A stretch of 64,000 bases of DNA, from positions 248,001 through 312,000 of the forward strand of contig NZ_JACIDH010000002.1 in the NCBI RefSeq assembly GCF_014196255.1, given 5' to 3'. The position numbers were made by a program, and so were the translations under genes. Position 1 is the stretch's first letter, and each line of letters starts with the position of its first letter. The notes beneath the pieces were generated by a model. The model ran no database searches, was not told the origin of the DNA, and was given only the letters and a program-made list of their open reading frames with translations. This stretch comes from Sphingomonas pseudosanguinis. GTDB taxonomy: Bacteria; Pseudomonadota; Alphaproteobacteria; Sphingomonadales; Sphingomonadaceae. This document shows positions 29,806 to 38,388 of this stretch, one piece after another.

Positions 29806-30951
29806 ATGACCCCAGACAATTTCCGTGTCGCGCTGTTCAGCGGCAACTACAACTACACGCGCGACGGCGCGAACCAGAGCTTGAACCTGCTGGTCGGCCA
29901 TCTGCTCGATCGCGGGGTGGCGGTGCGCGTCTATTCGCCGACGTCGAAGACGCCGGCCTTTCCGCCGGTGGGCGATCTGGTCGATGTCCCGTCCATCCCG
30001 ATGCCGTTCCGCGCGGACTATAAGCTGGCACGGGGCCTGCCGGCATCGGTGCGCGCCGATCTGGAGGCTTTCGCGCCCAATATCGTCCATGTCTCGGCGC
30101 CGGAGTTTCTGGGCCATGCGGCGGTGCGCTGGGCACGGGACAAGGGTGTCGCTTCGCTCGCATCGGTGCACACGCGGTTCGAGACCTATCCGGCCTATTA
30201 TCATCTCGGCTTTCTGGAGCCGGCGATCATCCGGTTGCTGACCCGCTTCTATAACAAGTTCGACCGTATCGTCGCGCCCAGCCCCAGCATGATCGACCTG
30301 CTGCGCGGATGGGGGGTGACGCCGCCGATGGGCATCTGGTCGCGCGGCATCGATCATGACCGCTTCCAGCCCTCACGCCGCAGCCTGGAGTGGCGGCGGT
30401 CGTCGGGTATCGGTGACGATGACGTGGCGATCGGCTTCCTCGGCCGGTTGGTCAAGGAAAAGGGGCTGGACGTCTTTGCCGAGGTGCTGGCCGAGTTGCG
30501 TCGGCGCGGCGTGCCCCACAAGGTGCTGGTCGTCGGCAAGGGACCGGCAAAGGACTGGTTCGCGCGTGCCACCCCCGACGCCATTTTCGCGGGCTATCAG
30601 ACCGGCGACGATCTCGGTCGTGCGGTTGCGTCGATGGACATCTTCTTCAACCCCAGCGTCACCGAAACCTTCGGCAACGTCACGACCGAGGCGATGGCGG
30701 CCGGCGTGCCCGTCGTCGCGGCGAATGCGACCGGGGCGATGGATCTGGTCGCGGACGGCGAAACCGGTTTCCTGGTCTCGCCGCGCGACATCACGGGCTA
30801 TGCCGACGCGCTGGAGCGGATCGCGACCGACGCCGCGCTGCGTCGCCGGTTCAGCGACGCAGGGCAGGCCCGCGTCGCCGATTACCGGTGGGACAAGGTC
30901 AACGAAACGGTCATCGACACCTATCGCGCGATGTTCGCCGACCGCGCCTGA
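29806..30951 (+). CDS. GT4-family glycosyltransferase
   Basis: A 381-residue retaining glycosyltransferase with two Rossmann domains. The N-terminal half begins VALFSGNYNYTRDGANQSL, and the C-terminal half carries the nucleotide-sugar site: GFLGRLVKEKGLDVF, the E-x7-E motif ETFGNVTTEAMAAG and VVAANATGAMDLV. The resemblance is to mannosyl- and galactosyltransferases acting on glycolipids. In a sphingomonad a role in glycolipid or polysaccharide synthesis is reasonable, but the acceptor cannot be read from sequence. ATG 29806 (MTPDNFRVAL); the frame is open to 29725 without conservation. No other polysaccharide genes are near. Confidence 0.85.
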   Translation: MTPDNFRVALFSGNYNYTRDGANQSLNLLVGHLLDRGVAVRVYSPTSKTPAFPPVGDLVDVPSIPMPFRADYKLARGLPASVRADLEAFAPNIVHVSAPEFLGHAAVRWARDKGVASLASVHTRFETYPAYYHLGFLEPAIIRLLTRFYNKFDRIVAPSPSMIDLLRGWGVTPPMGIWSRGIDHDRFQPSRRSLEWRRSSGIGDDDVAIGFLGRLVKEKGLDVFAEVLAELRRRGVPHKVLVVGKGPAKDWFARATPDAIFAGYQTGDDLGRAVASMDIFFNPSVTETFGNVTTEAMAAGVPVVAANATGAMDLVADGETGFLVSPRDITGYADALERIATDAALRRRFSDAGQARVADYRWDKVNETVIDTYRAMFADRA

Positions 30952-30954
30952 GCC

Positions 30955-31245
30955 TCAGCCCTTTCGCCAGTCGAAGGTCAACGGCGCTTCGCGAAAGGCG
31001 AAGCGATCGAGATGGCTGGCGACGACCTCGCGCATCCGCGCCACGTCCTCGCCTTCGGGGACGTGCAGGACGATGTCGAGCGTTTCGCTGTCCGCCCGCA
31101 TCTCCAGCTTCGATCCGTTGGGAAAGGCGATCGTCCCCTCCTCAGGGGTGAAGACGACATCCATCTTGTGGCTCCAATGCTTGGCCAGCTGCTGAAGGTA
31201 GCGGCTGGCGGACAGGGTCGGAACCCGGGCGACGGATACATTCAT
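30955..31245 (-). CDS. DUF2218 domain protein
   Basis: A 96-residue cytoplasmic protein matching DUF2218, with the family opening VARVPTLSASRYLQQLAKHW, the central FPNGSKLEMRADSETLDI and C-terminal HLDRFAFRE. DUF2218 genes are often found beside siderophore-interacting flavoproteins and YqjI-like regulators, so a role in iron or metal handling is likely; the biochemical function is unknown. Its start overlaps the PadR gene by 4 bases (ATGA), a two-gene operon with the regulator first. No siderophore reductase gene is present next to it. Confidence 0.85.
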   Translation of the reverse strand: MNVSVARVPTLSASRYLQQLAKHWSHKMDVVFTPEEGTIAFPNGSKLEMRADSETLDIVLHVPEGEDVARMREVVASHLDRFAFREAPLTFDWRKG

Positions 31246-31835
31246 TTCAACCGCTCCACTTTCTGCGCCAGGTCGTCGATCATCGCCGCGACCTGATGAA
31301 CCATCTCCTGCGAGGCGTCGCCGCCGCCGAACCGTTCCATGACGGCCATTTTAAGACCGCTCATCGCCCGGCGGATCGGTGCGGCGTCCGCGCGCTGTCG
31401 GTGTTCACCCAGCGCCTGAAGCCGGGCCAGCAGCGCCGCGACACGGTCCGCATGCTCGGACAGATGGGCTTGTCCGGCCTCCGTTACGGCGAACCGCTTC
31501 TTGGCCCCCTCCGACTGCTGCTCCTCGATAAAGCCCATCTCGTCGAGCAGCGTGATGGTCGGATAGATGACCCCGGGGCTGGGCACATAAGCGCCGCCGC
31601 TCAGCGCTTCGATGGCGCGGATCAGGTCGTAGCCGTGCCGAGGTTCGTCGGCGATCAGCTTGAGCAGGACGAGCCGCAACTCGCCGCCGTCGAACATGCG
31701 GCCACGCCGGCCGCCACCGGGGCCGCGCCGCATGCCAAAATCGTGACCGAAAGGCCCTTCCATCTCGGCCGGGCCGAACGACCAAAAGCCTTTGGGATGA
31801 TGGCCCATGCCACCCAAGGGATGATGATGTCGCAT
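31242..31835 (-). CDS. PadR-family regulator with His-rich N-terminus (YqjI-like)
   Basis: A 197-residue repressor-like protein. The N-terminal 45 residues are rich in His, Gly and Arg (MRHHHPLGGMGHHPKGF, later GHDFG), resembling the metal-binding extension of E. coli YqjI, a nickel- and iron-responsive PadR protein. The winged helix follows (ELRLVLLKLIADEPRHGYDL, then YVPSPGVIYPTITLLDEMGF), and a C-terminal helical dimerisation region. ATG 31835 has an ideal AGGAG 7 bases upstream; ATG 31838 is also possible. AT-rich palindromes upstream are candidate operators for autoregulation. Confidence 0.88.
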   Translation of the reverse strand: MRHHHPLGGMGHHPKGFWSFGPAEMEGPFGHDFGMRRGPGGGRRGRMFDGGELRLVLLKLIADEPRHGYDLIRAIEALSGGAYVPSPGVIYPTITLLDEMGFIEEQQSEGAKKRFAVTEAGQAHLSEHADRVAALLARLQALGEHRQRADAAPIRRAMSGLKMAVMERFGGGDASQEMVHQVAAMIDDLAQKVERLK

Positions 31836-31862
31836 CATGATGCTCCTATACAAGATAGCATC

Positions 31863-31910
31863 AAGATATATCGCATACGCCTGCCGTCAAGATGTTTTAA
31901 GATATATCTT
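31863..31910. promoter_or_regulatory. Candidate PadR operators: repeated AAGATATATC palindromes
   Basis: AAGATATATC occurs at 31863-31872 and again at 31899-31908, 36 bases apart. The second is the perfect 12-base palindrome AAGATATATCTT (31899-31910), the first contains the palindrome GATATATC. They lie between the PadR gene start and rarA in a strongly AT-rich pocket of a GC-rich chromosome. Likely the autoregulatory sites of the neighbouring PadR protein, and possibly the -10 region of a promoter. The spacing is near three and a half helical turns. Confidence 0.5.
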
Positions 31911-31955
31911 TGAATGGGAGATGACGATGCGGGTTCGCCTGCTTACATGCGGAGC

Positions 31956-33302
31956 ATGGCCGATCTGTTCGCGGGGATGGACCCCGCCCCCACCGCCGCC
32001 GCCCGGCATGCCGACAATGCGCCGCTGGCGGACCGTCTCCGCCCCGAACGGCTGGAGGATGTCGTCGGGCAGGACCATCTGACCGGCCCAGAAGGCGCGA
32101 TCGGGCGGATGGTCGCGGCGGGGCGGCTGTCGTCGATGATCCTGTGGGGGCCGCCCGGAACCGGCAAGACGACCATCGCGCGATTGCTCGCGGCCGAGGT
32201 GGGGCTGCGGTTCGCGGCGATCTCCGCCGTGTTTTCCGGTGTCGCCGACCTGAAAAAGGTGTTCGCCGAGGCGCGCGACCATGCTCGTGCCGGCCAGCGC
32301 ACCTTGTTGTTCGTGGATGAGATCCACCGCTTCAACCGCGCGCAGCAGGACGGCTTCCTGCCCTTCGTCGAGGACGGCACGGTGACGCTGGTCGGTGCGA
32401 CGACCGAAAATCCGTCCTTCGAACTCAACGCCGCCTTGCTCAGCCGCGCACAGGTGCTGATCCTCCACCGTCTCGGGCAGAGCGCGCTCGACCAGCTGCT
32501 GACGCGCGCCGAAGCGGAGATGGAGCGCCCCCTCCCCCTGCAGCAGGCCGCGCGTGACGCATTGATCGCGAGCGCGGACGGCGACGGACGGTTCCTGCTC
32601 AACCAGGCCGAGACGCTGTTTTCGATCGACCTGCCCGAACCCCTCGACGCCGCCGGCCTGTCGGCGCTGCTGCAACGGCGGGTCGCGGTGTATGACAAGG
32701 ACCGCGAGGGGCATTACAATCTCATCTCCGCGCTGCACAAATCGATCCGGGGGTCCGATCCGCAGGCGGCGCTCTACTACCTCGCGCGGATGCTGACCGC
32801 CGGCGAAGAGCCGCTCTACGTGCTCCGCCGGCTGACCCGCGCCGCGATCGAGGACATCGGCCTCGCCGATCCGCAGGCGTTGACCCAGTGCCTGGCGGCC
32901 AAGGATGCCTATGATTTCCTGGGCTCGCCCGAGGGGGAATTGGCGATCGTCCAAGCCTGTCTCTATTGCGCGACCGCGCCCAAGTCGAACGCGGCCTATA
33001 TGGCGCAGAAGCGGGCGTGGCGGACCGCGAAGGAAACCGGCTCGCTGATGCCGCCGGCCAATATCCTGAACGCCCCGACCAAGCTGATGAAGCAGATCGG
33101 CTATGGTGAGGGTTATCAATACGACCATGACGCTGACGGCGGCTTTTCGGGGGCGAATTATTGGCCCGACGACCTGCCGCCGCAGGGCTTTTACGAGCCG
33201 TCCGGACGCGGCCTCGAAAAGCGGATTGCCGAGCGGATGGCATGGTGGGACGAGCGACGACGCGCGATCCAGGCGGCAGGCGATGATGACGGCCGGTCCT
33301 GA
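31956..33302 (+). CDS. rarA: Replication-associated recombination protein RarA
   Basis: Clamp-loader-like AAA+ ATPase of 448 residues, acting at stalled replication forks (also called MgsA). Walker A is GPPGTGKTTIARLLA, Walker B LLFVDEIHRFNRAQQDGFLP, sensor 1 VGATTENPSFE. The tetramerisation domain is in the C-terminal third (MLTAGEEPLYVLRRLTRAA). Conservation starts at MADLFAGM (ATG 31956); ATG 31947 and ATG 31914 are in frame, and no convincing ribosome-binding site separates them. The last 20 bases overlap the next gene. Divergent from PadR. Confidence 0.94.
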   Translation: MADLFAGMDPAPTAAARHADNAPLADRLRPERLEDVVGQDHLTGPEGAIGRMVAAGRLSSMILWGPPGTGKTTIARLLAAEVGLRFAAISAVFSGVADLKKVFAEARDHARAGQRTLLFVDEIHRFNRAQQDGFLPFVEDGTVTLVGATTENPSFELNAALLSRAQVLILHRLGQSALDQLLTRAEAEMERPLPLQQAARDALIASADGDGRFLLNQAETLFSIDLPEPLDAAGLSALLQRRVAVYDKDREGHYNLISALHKSIRGSDPQAALYYLARMLTAGEEPLYVLRRLTRAAIEDIGLADPQALTQCLAAKDAYDFLGSPEGELAIVQACLYCATAPKSNAAYMAQKRAWRTAKETGSLMPPANILNAPTKLMKQIGYGEGYQYDHDADGGFSGANYWPDDLPPQGFYEPSGRGLEKRIAERMAWWDERRRAIQAAGDDDGRS

Positions 33303-34146
33303 TCGCTTTTCGGGCTTTGTCGCGATCGACTGGTCGGGCGCGCAGGGCGTGTCGCACAAGGGCATCGCGATGGCGCATTGTGCGGCCGGGACGGCGGCGC
33401 CTACGCTGATAGCGCCGCCGGGGCGCGCCTGGTCGCGTCAAGGCGTCGCCGATTGGTTGCTGGAACGCGCGGACGAGCCGCTGTTGATCGGGTTCGATTT
33501 CAGCTTCTCCGCGCCCTTTATCGAACGCGGCGCGCATCTGCCCGGTGATCGGCCCACCCCTGATGCCCACGCGCTCTGGACCCATGTCGAGCAAAGCTGC
33601 GACGACCCCGATCTGGGCGCACGCAGCTTTCTGGAGGCGCGGCGCGGGCGGCATTTCTATTTCGGGGCGGCCGACGGGCGGAAGGCGGACTTCCTTCACT
33701 GGCGACGCTGCGAGGTCGCCGGGGGCGGCGCACGCAAGCCCTCGACCGTCTATGACGCGATCGGTGCGTCGCAGGTCGCCAAGGCCAGCTTTGCCGGAAT
33801 GCGGCTGCTTCACCGACTGGATGGCCGGATCGCGGTCTGGCCCTTCGATCCCGTGCCGTCGCGCGGCGCGGTCGTAGTGGAAATCTACACCGCGATCGCC
33901 GCGCGCGATGCGGGGCGTCCGCGTGGGCGAAGCAAGATGCGCGGTGCCGGCGCGCTGGATGCCGCCTTGTCACAATTGGGCAGCCAAGCGCATCGGCCCC
34001 TGCCCGCCTATGACGATCACAGCACCGACGCGATCCTGACCTCCGCCTGGCTGCGTACCGTGGCGGCGCGCGACGATCTTTGGCACCCGCCGGGCCTGAC
34101 AGCGCAGATCGCGCAAACGGAGGGCTGGACCTTTGGCGTCGCTTGA
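33283..34146 (+). CDS. Unknown protein, possible RNase H-like fold (DUF429-like)
   Basis: A 287-residue cytoplasmic protein that I do not recognise with confidence. It opens SGFVAIDWSGAQGVSHKGIA, has LLIGFDFSFSAPFIERG near residues 67-83 and ends with DDHSTDAILTSAWLRTVA. Acidic residues after beta-strands (Asp16, Asp in GFDFSF, Asp pair in DDHSTDA) follow the pattern of RNase H-like nucleases such as DUF429. ATG 33283 and 33286 are adjacent, with GGCAGG just upstream. It overlaps the rarA end by 20 bases, so it may be an accessory of DNA processing, but this is inference. Confidence 0.7.
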   Translation: MMTAGPDRFSGFVAIDWSGAQGVSHKGIAMAHCAAGTAAPTLIAPPGRAWSRQGVADWLLERADEPLLIGFDFSFSAPFIERGAHLPGDRPTPDAHALWTHVEQSCDDPDLGARSFLEARRGRHFYFGAADGRKADFLHWRRCEVAGGGARKPSTVYDAIGASQVAKASFAGMRLLHRLDGRIAVWPFDPVPSRGAVVVEIYTAIAARDAGRPRGRSKMRGAGALDAALSQLGSQAHRPLPAYDDHSTDAILTSAWLRTVAARDDLWHPPGLTAQIAQTEGWTFGVA

Positions 34147-34165
34147 CGCTAGGGGGATCGCCAAC

Positions 34166-34240
<75 letters not shown>

Positions 34241-34292
34241 TGACCTTATCACAGGTGGCACCAAAAGCCCGTCGCTGCGTTTCAGTGGCGGA

Positions 34293-34988
34293 ATGATCAA
34301 GGTCGCCAGCTACAATATCCGCAAAGGCATCGGCGCCGACCGGCGGCGCAACCCCGACCGCATCCTCGACGTGCTGCGCGAGGTCGATGCCGATGTCATT
34401 GCGCTCCAAGAGGCCGACCGACGCTTCGGCGAGCGCGAGGGCGTGCTGCCGCTCCACCTGATCGAGGAGCATAGCGACTGGAAGCCGATCATTTACGGCA
34501 TGAAGGCGCGCTCGCTGGGCTGGCACGGCAATACGATGCTGGTCCGCAAATCGACCCGTGTGCTCGATTTTGAGGTCATACACCTGCCCTCGCTGGAGCC
34601 GCGCGGTGCGGTGATGGCCGATCTAAGCATCGATGACGGTGTCCTGCGGGTCGTGGGCATGCATCTCGACCTGTCGGGCCTGTGGCGGCGGCGGCAGGCG
34701 GGGGCGATCCTGTCGCATCTCGGCTCCTGCCTTCACCAGCATTCGACGGTGATGATGGGCGACCTGAACGAATGGACGCGCGGCGCGGGATGCCTGCGCG
34801 ATTTCGCGCGGGACTTCACCTTCGCCGATACGGGGCCCAGCTTTCACGCCCGCCGGCCGATCGGGCGGCTCGACCGGATCATGGTGTCGTCCGATCTGCG
34901 GGTCGAGGCATGCGGCGTTCACGCCTCCGCCACGTCGCGCAAGGCATCGGATCATCTGCCCATCTGGGCGATGATCGGGCGGCATTGA
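34293..34988 (+). CDS. Endonuclease/exonuclease/phosphatase family hydrolase
   Basis: A 231-residue EEP-fold enzyme with all family motifs: VASYNIRKGIG at the start, VIALQEADRRFGERE with the metal-binding Glu, HLDLSGLWRRRQ, MMGDLNEWTRG and the terminal SDHLPIWAMI. Members cleave phosphodiesters of DNA, RNA, phospholipids or inositol phosphates; the compact size without a DNA-specificity loop leaves the substrate open. It begins 52 bases after tRNA-Thr. The stop shares one base with the start of the patatin-like gene, so lipid turnover is a reasonable guess. Confidence 0.88.
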   Translation: MIKVASYNIRKGIGADRRRNPDRILDVLREVDADVIALQEADRRFGEREGVLPLHLIEEHSDWKPIIYGMKARSLGWHGNTMLVRKSTRVLDFEVIHLPSLEPRGAVMADLSIDDGVLRVVGMHLDLSGLWRRRQAGAILSHLGSCLHQHSTVMMGDLNEWTRGAGCLRDFARDFTFADTGPSFHARRPIGRLDRIMVSSDLRVEACGVHASATSRKASDHLPIWAMIGRH

Positions 34989-37270
34989 TGCGCGAGAAGG
35001 AACTGCGGCTGGCGCTGGTCTGCTATGGCGGGATCAGCCTGGCGGTCTACATGCACGGCATCACCAAGGAGATCTGGCGGGTCGTCCGCGCCAGTCGTGC
35101 CTCGCATGAGGGCGACGCGCCCGCCTCCACGGTCGATGCGGTCTATCACGATCTGCTCGACGAGATGGCGGCGCGCGGCGAGGTTCGCGTCCGGGTGCTG
35201 GCCGACATCATCGCAGGCGCCAGTGCCGGCGGGATCAACGGCATCTTTCTGGGGCAGGCGCTCTCGACCGGTCAGTCGCTCGATCCGCTGACCGATCTCT
35301 GGCTGGAGGCCGCGGACATCGAATCACTGATCGCCCCCGAAGCGGCCCCGACCTCGCGCTTCTCCAAAGTCTGGGCCATGCCCATCGCCTGGATGGCGGC
35401 GGGGCGCAGCGGTGAGAAGATCGCGGCGCTCGATGACGACACGCGCGAGGAGGTGCGACGCAAGGTCGGCCATCTGGTCCGCTCGCGCTGGTTCGAGCCA
35501 CCCTTCGCCGCCGATGACTTTACCCTGCGTCTGCTCGAAGCCTTCGACCGGATGGCGGCGGCACCGGCGGGCAAGCGATTATTGCCGCCCGGCCAGCCGC
35601 TCGACCTGTTCGTCACCGTTACCGACTTCACCGGCCAGCCCCAGCGCCTGCGGCTCCATTCGCCGGGTGAGGTGGTCGAGACCGAACATCGCATGGTCGT
35701 CGACTTCACCGACAGCGGCGATGGCTCGCTGGCCGAGGTCCCCGAACTGGTGTTCGCGGCGCGTGCGACGTCCAGCTTTCCGGGTGCCTTCCCGCCCTTC
35801 ACGGTCGGCGAACTCGACCGGGTGCTGGCGACACGGGAACAGGATTGGGAGGGGCGTGACGCCTTTCTTCGCCGGGTCCTGCCCCGCCACCACGCGGCGG
35901 GCGCGGCCGACAAGGCGGTGCTGATCGACGGGTCGGTGCTGGTCAACGCGCCCTTCCGCCCTGCCATCGACGCGCTGGGTAGGCGTCCCGCCCGGCGGCA
36001 GGTCGATCGCCGCTTCGTCTATATCGATCCCTTCCCCGGCATGCATTTCCGCCTGCCCGGCGGCGGCGGCCATCCCGGCTTCTTCCAGACAATCATCGGC
36101 GCGGTCAGCGAATTACCGCGTCAACAACCGATCCGCGACAATCTGGAGGCGATCGCCGCGCGTTCCGGCCGGATCGACCGGATGCAGGCCATCGTCGCTG
36201 CCATCCGCGAAGAGGTGGAGCATGAGATCGAACAGTTGTTCGGCGGCACCTTCTTCCTCGACCGCCCGACCGCCGCGCGACTGGCATCCTGGCGGGTCCG
36301 CGCCCAGGCTGCCGCCGCAACCAAGGCGGGGTTCAGCTATGCCGCCTATGGCCATTTAAAGCTCGCCAATGTCATCGATGCGATGGCCACGCTCTTCGCC
36401 GAGGCCGCTGGCGACGATGGCCAGCAGCGTCGCGTTCGACTGCGCGCGCTGATCGAGCGCACCATTGCGGCCTGCAGTCTGGCGGGCGACGCGATCAGCT
36501 TTACCGGCGGCTCCAGCACAGGTGCTCGGGATTTCCTGCGCGCGTTCGACCTGGGCTATCGCATCCGCCGGTTGCGCCATCTGGCCCGGCGTCTGACCGA
36601 ATTGGAAGCGGACCATAGCGAAGCCGAACTGACCCCGATCCGCGACGCGCTCTACGAATCCCTCGCCGCCTTTCTGGAGCGCCAGCATGGCACCGCCCAT
36701 GTCGCGTTGGCGGAGGACATACAGGCGGCCCGGGACGACGGTGCCGCATTGCTGGATGGGCTGGAGGCCCGGCTCGATCTGGTCCGGCTGGACGGCGAAA
36801 CCGATGCGCGGCTGGCGACCGCCTTTGCCGGCCTGCCCCGCGCCGCACGGCGTGCGCTGCTGCTCACCTATCTGGGCTTTCCCTATTTCGACGTCGCCAC
36901 GCTGCCGCTGCTCCAGGGCGAGGGGCTCGACGAGTTCGACCCCATCAAGGTCGACCGCATCGCCCCCGACGACGCCACCGCGATCCGTAGCGGTGGGGCC
37001 GAAGCGACGTTGAAGGGCATCCAGTTCCTGACCTTCGGCGCCTTCTTCAGCCGCAGCTACCGCGAGAATGACTATCTCTGGGGGCGCCTGCATGGGGCCG
37101 AGCGGATGATCGACATCACCGTCTCCACCCTGCCCGCCAATATCCGTCTGAAGCCCGGCCGGGTCGCCGCCTTCAAGCGGCGCGCCTTCCTGGCGATCCT
37201 CGACGAAGAGGAACCCCGGCTAACCGCCATCGCCCCCCTGATCGCCTCGCTTCGCCAAGAGATTGGCTGA
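34988..37270 (+). CDS. Patatin-like protein (large sphingomonad type)
   Basis: A 760-residue protein with an N-terminal patatin-like phospholipase fold. It carries an oxyanion region CYGGISLAVYMHG, the nucleophile motif GASAGG with Ser79 and the dyad Asp in LIDGSVLVNAPF, followed by a long helical C-terminal region with no known domain. This matches the patatin-related family TIGR03607 as I recall it, of unproven substrate. No signal peptide, so it acts in the cytoplasm or at the inner membrane. Start ATG 34988 overlaps the EEP stop (TGATG). Confidence 0.86.
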   Translation: MREKELRLALVCYGGISLAVYMHGITKEIWRVVRASRASHEGDAPASTVDAVYHDLLDEMAARGEVRVRVLADIIAGASAGGINGIFLGQALSTGQSLDPLTDLWLEAADIESLIAPEAAPTSRFSKVWAMPIAWMAAGRSGEKIAALDDDTREEVRRKVGHLVRSRWFEPPFAADDFTLRLLEAFDRMAAAPAGKRLLPPGQPLDLFVTVTDFTGQPQRLRLHSPGEVVETEHRMVVDFTDSGDGSLAEVPELVFAARATSSFPGAFPPFTVGELDRVLATREQDWEGRDAFLRRVLPRHHAAGAADKAVLIDGSVLVNAPFRPAIDALGRRPARRQVDRRFVYIDPFPGMHFRLPGGGGHPGFFQTIIGAVSELPRQQPIRDNLEAIAARSGRIDRMQAIVAAIREEVEHEIEQLFGGTFFLDRPTAARLASWRVRAQAAAATKAGFSYAAYGHLKLANVIDAMATLFAEAAGDDGQQRRVRLRALIERTIAACSLAGDAISFTGGSSTGARDFLRAFDLGYRIRRLRHLARRLTELEADHSEAELTPIRDALYESLAAFLERQHGTAHVALAEDIQAARDDGAALLDGLEARLDLVRLDGETDARLATAFAGLPRAARRALLLTYLGFPYFDVATLPLLQGEGLDEFDPIKVDRIAPDDATAIRSGGAEATLKGIQFLTFGAFFSRSYRENDYLWGRLHGAERMIDITVSTLPANIRLKPGRVAAFKRRAFLAILDEEEPRLTAIAPLIASLRQEIG

Positions 37271-37371
37271 AGGCTGGTCATGCCTGATCAACACCGCTAG
37301 ACCCCGCCCGGCAAGCGATGCCAGGCCGTCCCACAAGGGCGATGCCCGGTTCGGATCACGCGGAGACGACC

Positions 37372-37674
37372 ATGCAGTTCCTGAAAATGCTGTTCTGGTG
37401 CCTGCTCGCCTTTCTGGCGGCGGCCTTTACGCTGGGGAACTGGACGACGGTGCCGATCCGGCTGGTCGGCGGGTTGGTGGCGGACGTCAATCTGCCGTTG
37501 CTGCTGTTCCTGACCTTCCTCCTCGGCCTGATCCCGACGCTGATCTGGCAGCATGCCGCGCGCTGGCGCCTGCGTCAGCGGCTGAGCGCCACCGAGCGGG
37601 CACTGGCCGCCGCCACGGCGGATACGGCGCCGCTGTCGGGCACTGCCCTTACCACCACCCAACCGACGGTCTGA
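37372..37674 (+). CDS. LapA-domain membrane protein
   Basis: A 100-residue inner-membrane protein: two hydrophobic helices (LFWCLLAFLAAAFTLGNW and LPLLLFLTFLLGLIPTLIW), then a short basic cytoplasmic helix (RWRLRQRLSATERALAA), the layout of lipopolysaccharide assembly protein A domains. ATG 37372 has GGAG 6 bases upstream; upstream in-frame ATGs lack one. The stop is 4 bases before pyrF, so it may be co-transcribed with the pyrimidine and tryptophan genes. Confidence 0.87.
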   Translation: MQFLKMLFWCLLAFLAAAFTLGNWTTVPIRLVGGLVADVNLPLLLFLTFLLGLIPTLIWQHAARWRLRQRLSATERALAAATADTAPLSGTALTTTQPTV

Positions 37675-37678
37675 GCCG

Positions 37679-38353
37679 ATGAGCAATCGCATCTATGTCG
37701 CGATCGACACCCCCGATCTGGCGCGCGCGCAAGCGCTGGCCCAGAAGGTGCGCCATCATGTCGGCGGCCTGAAGCTGGGCCTCGAATTCTTCTGCGCCCA
37801 CGGCGCGGGCGGCGTGCGCGAGATGGCGCAGATCGGGCTGCCTGTCTTTCTCGACCTGAAGCTGCACGACATCCCCAATACCGTCGCCAAGGCGGTGCAG
37901 TCGCTCAGCCCGCTCGCACCCGCCATCCTGACCGTCCATGCCAGCGGCGGCCGCGCCATGCTGGAGGATGCCAAGGCGGCGGCACCGACCGGGACCAAGG
38001 TGGTGGCCGTCACGATGCTGACCAGCCTCGACGCCTCCGACCTGTCGGACACCGGCGTCGTCGGCACGCCCGCCGATCATGTCCGGCGTCTCGCCGACCT
38101 GGCGGCGGAAGCGGGAATCGACGGTATCGTCTGCTCCGGCGAAGAGGTGGCGGCCGTTCGGAAAGCCTGGCCCAAGGGCTTCTTCGTCGTCCCCGGCGTG
38201 CGTCCGGCGGACGGCGTCATCGGCGACCAGAAGCGCGTGGTCACCCCGCGTGCGGCGGTCGATGCCGGTGCCTCGATCCTGGTCATCGGCCGTCCGATCA
38301 CCCAGGCCGAAGACCCCGACGCGGCGGCACGCGCGATCGCCGCCACGCTCTGA
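37679..38353 (+). CDS. pyrF: Orotidine 5'-phosphate decarboxylase
   Basis: Last step of UMP synthesis, a 224-residue TIM barrel. The catalytic DxKxxD motif is present in FLDLKLHDIPNTVAKAV, and the phosphate-binding end in VTPRAAVDAGASILVIGRPI. It starts 4 bases after the LapA-domain gene and precedes trpF by 35 bases. A pyrF-trpF-trpB-trpA neighbourhood is common in sphingomonads. Confidence 0.96.
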   Translation: MSNRIYVAIDTPDLARAQALAQKVRHHVGGLKLGLEFFCAHGAGGVREMAQIGLPVFLDLKLHDIPNTVAKAVQSLSPLAPAILTVHASGGRAMLEDAKAAAPTGTKVVAVTMLTSLDASDLSDTGVVGTPADHVRRLADLAAEAGIDGIVCSGEEVAAVRKAWPKGFFVVPGVRPADGVIGDQKRVVTPRAAVDAGASILVIGRPITQAEDPDAAARAIAATL

Positions 38354-38388
38354 CCCGTTTTTCGACTCCTCCCATTCGGGAAACGACC

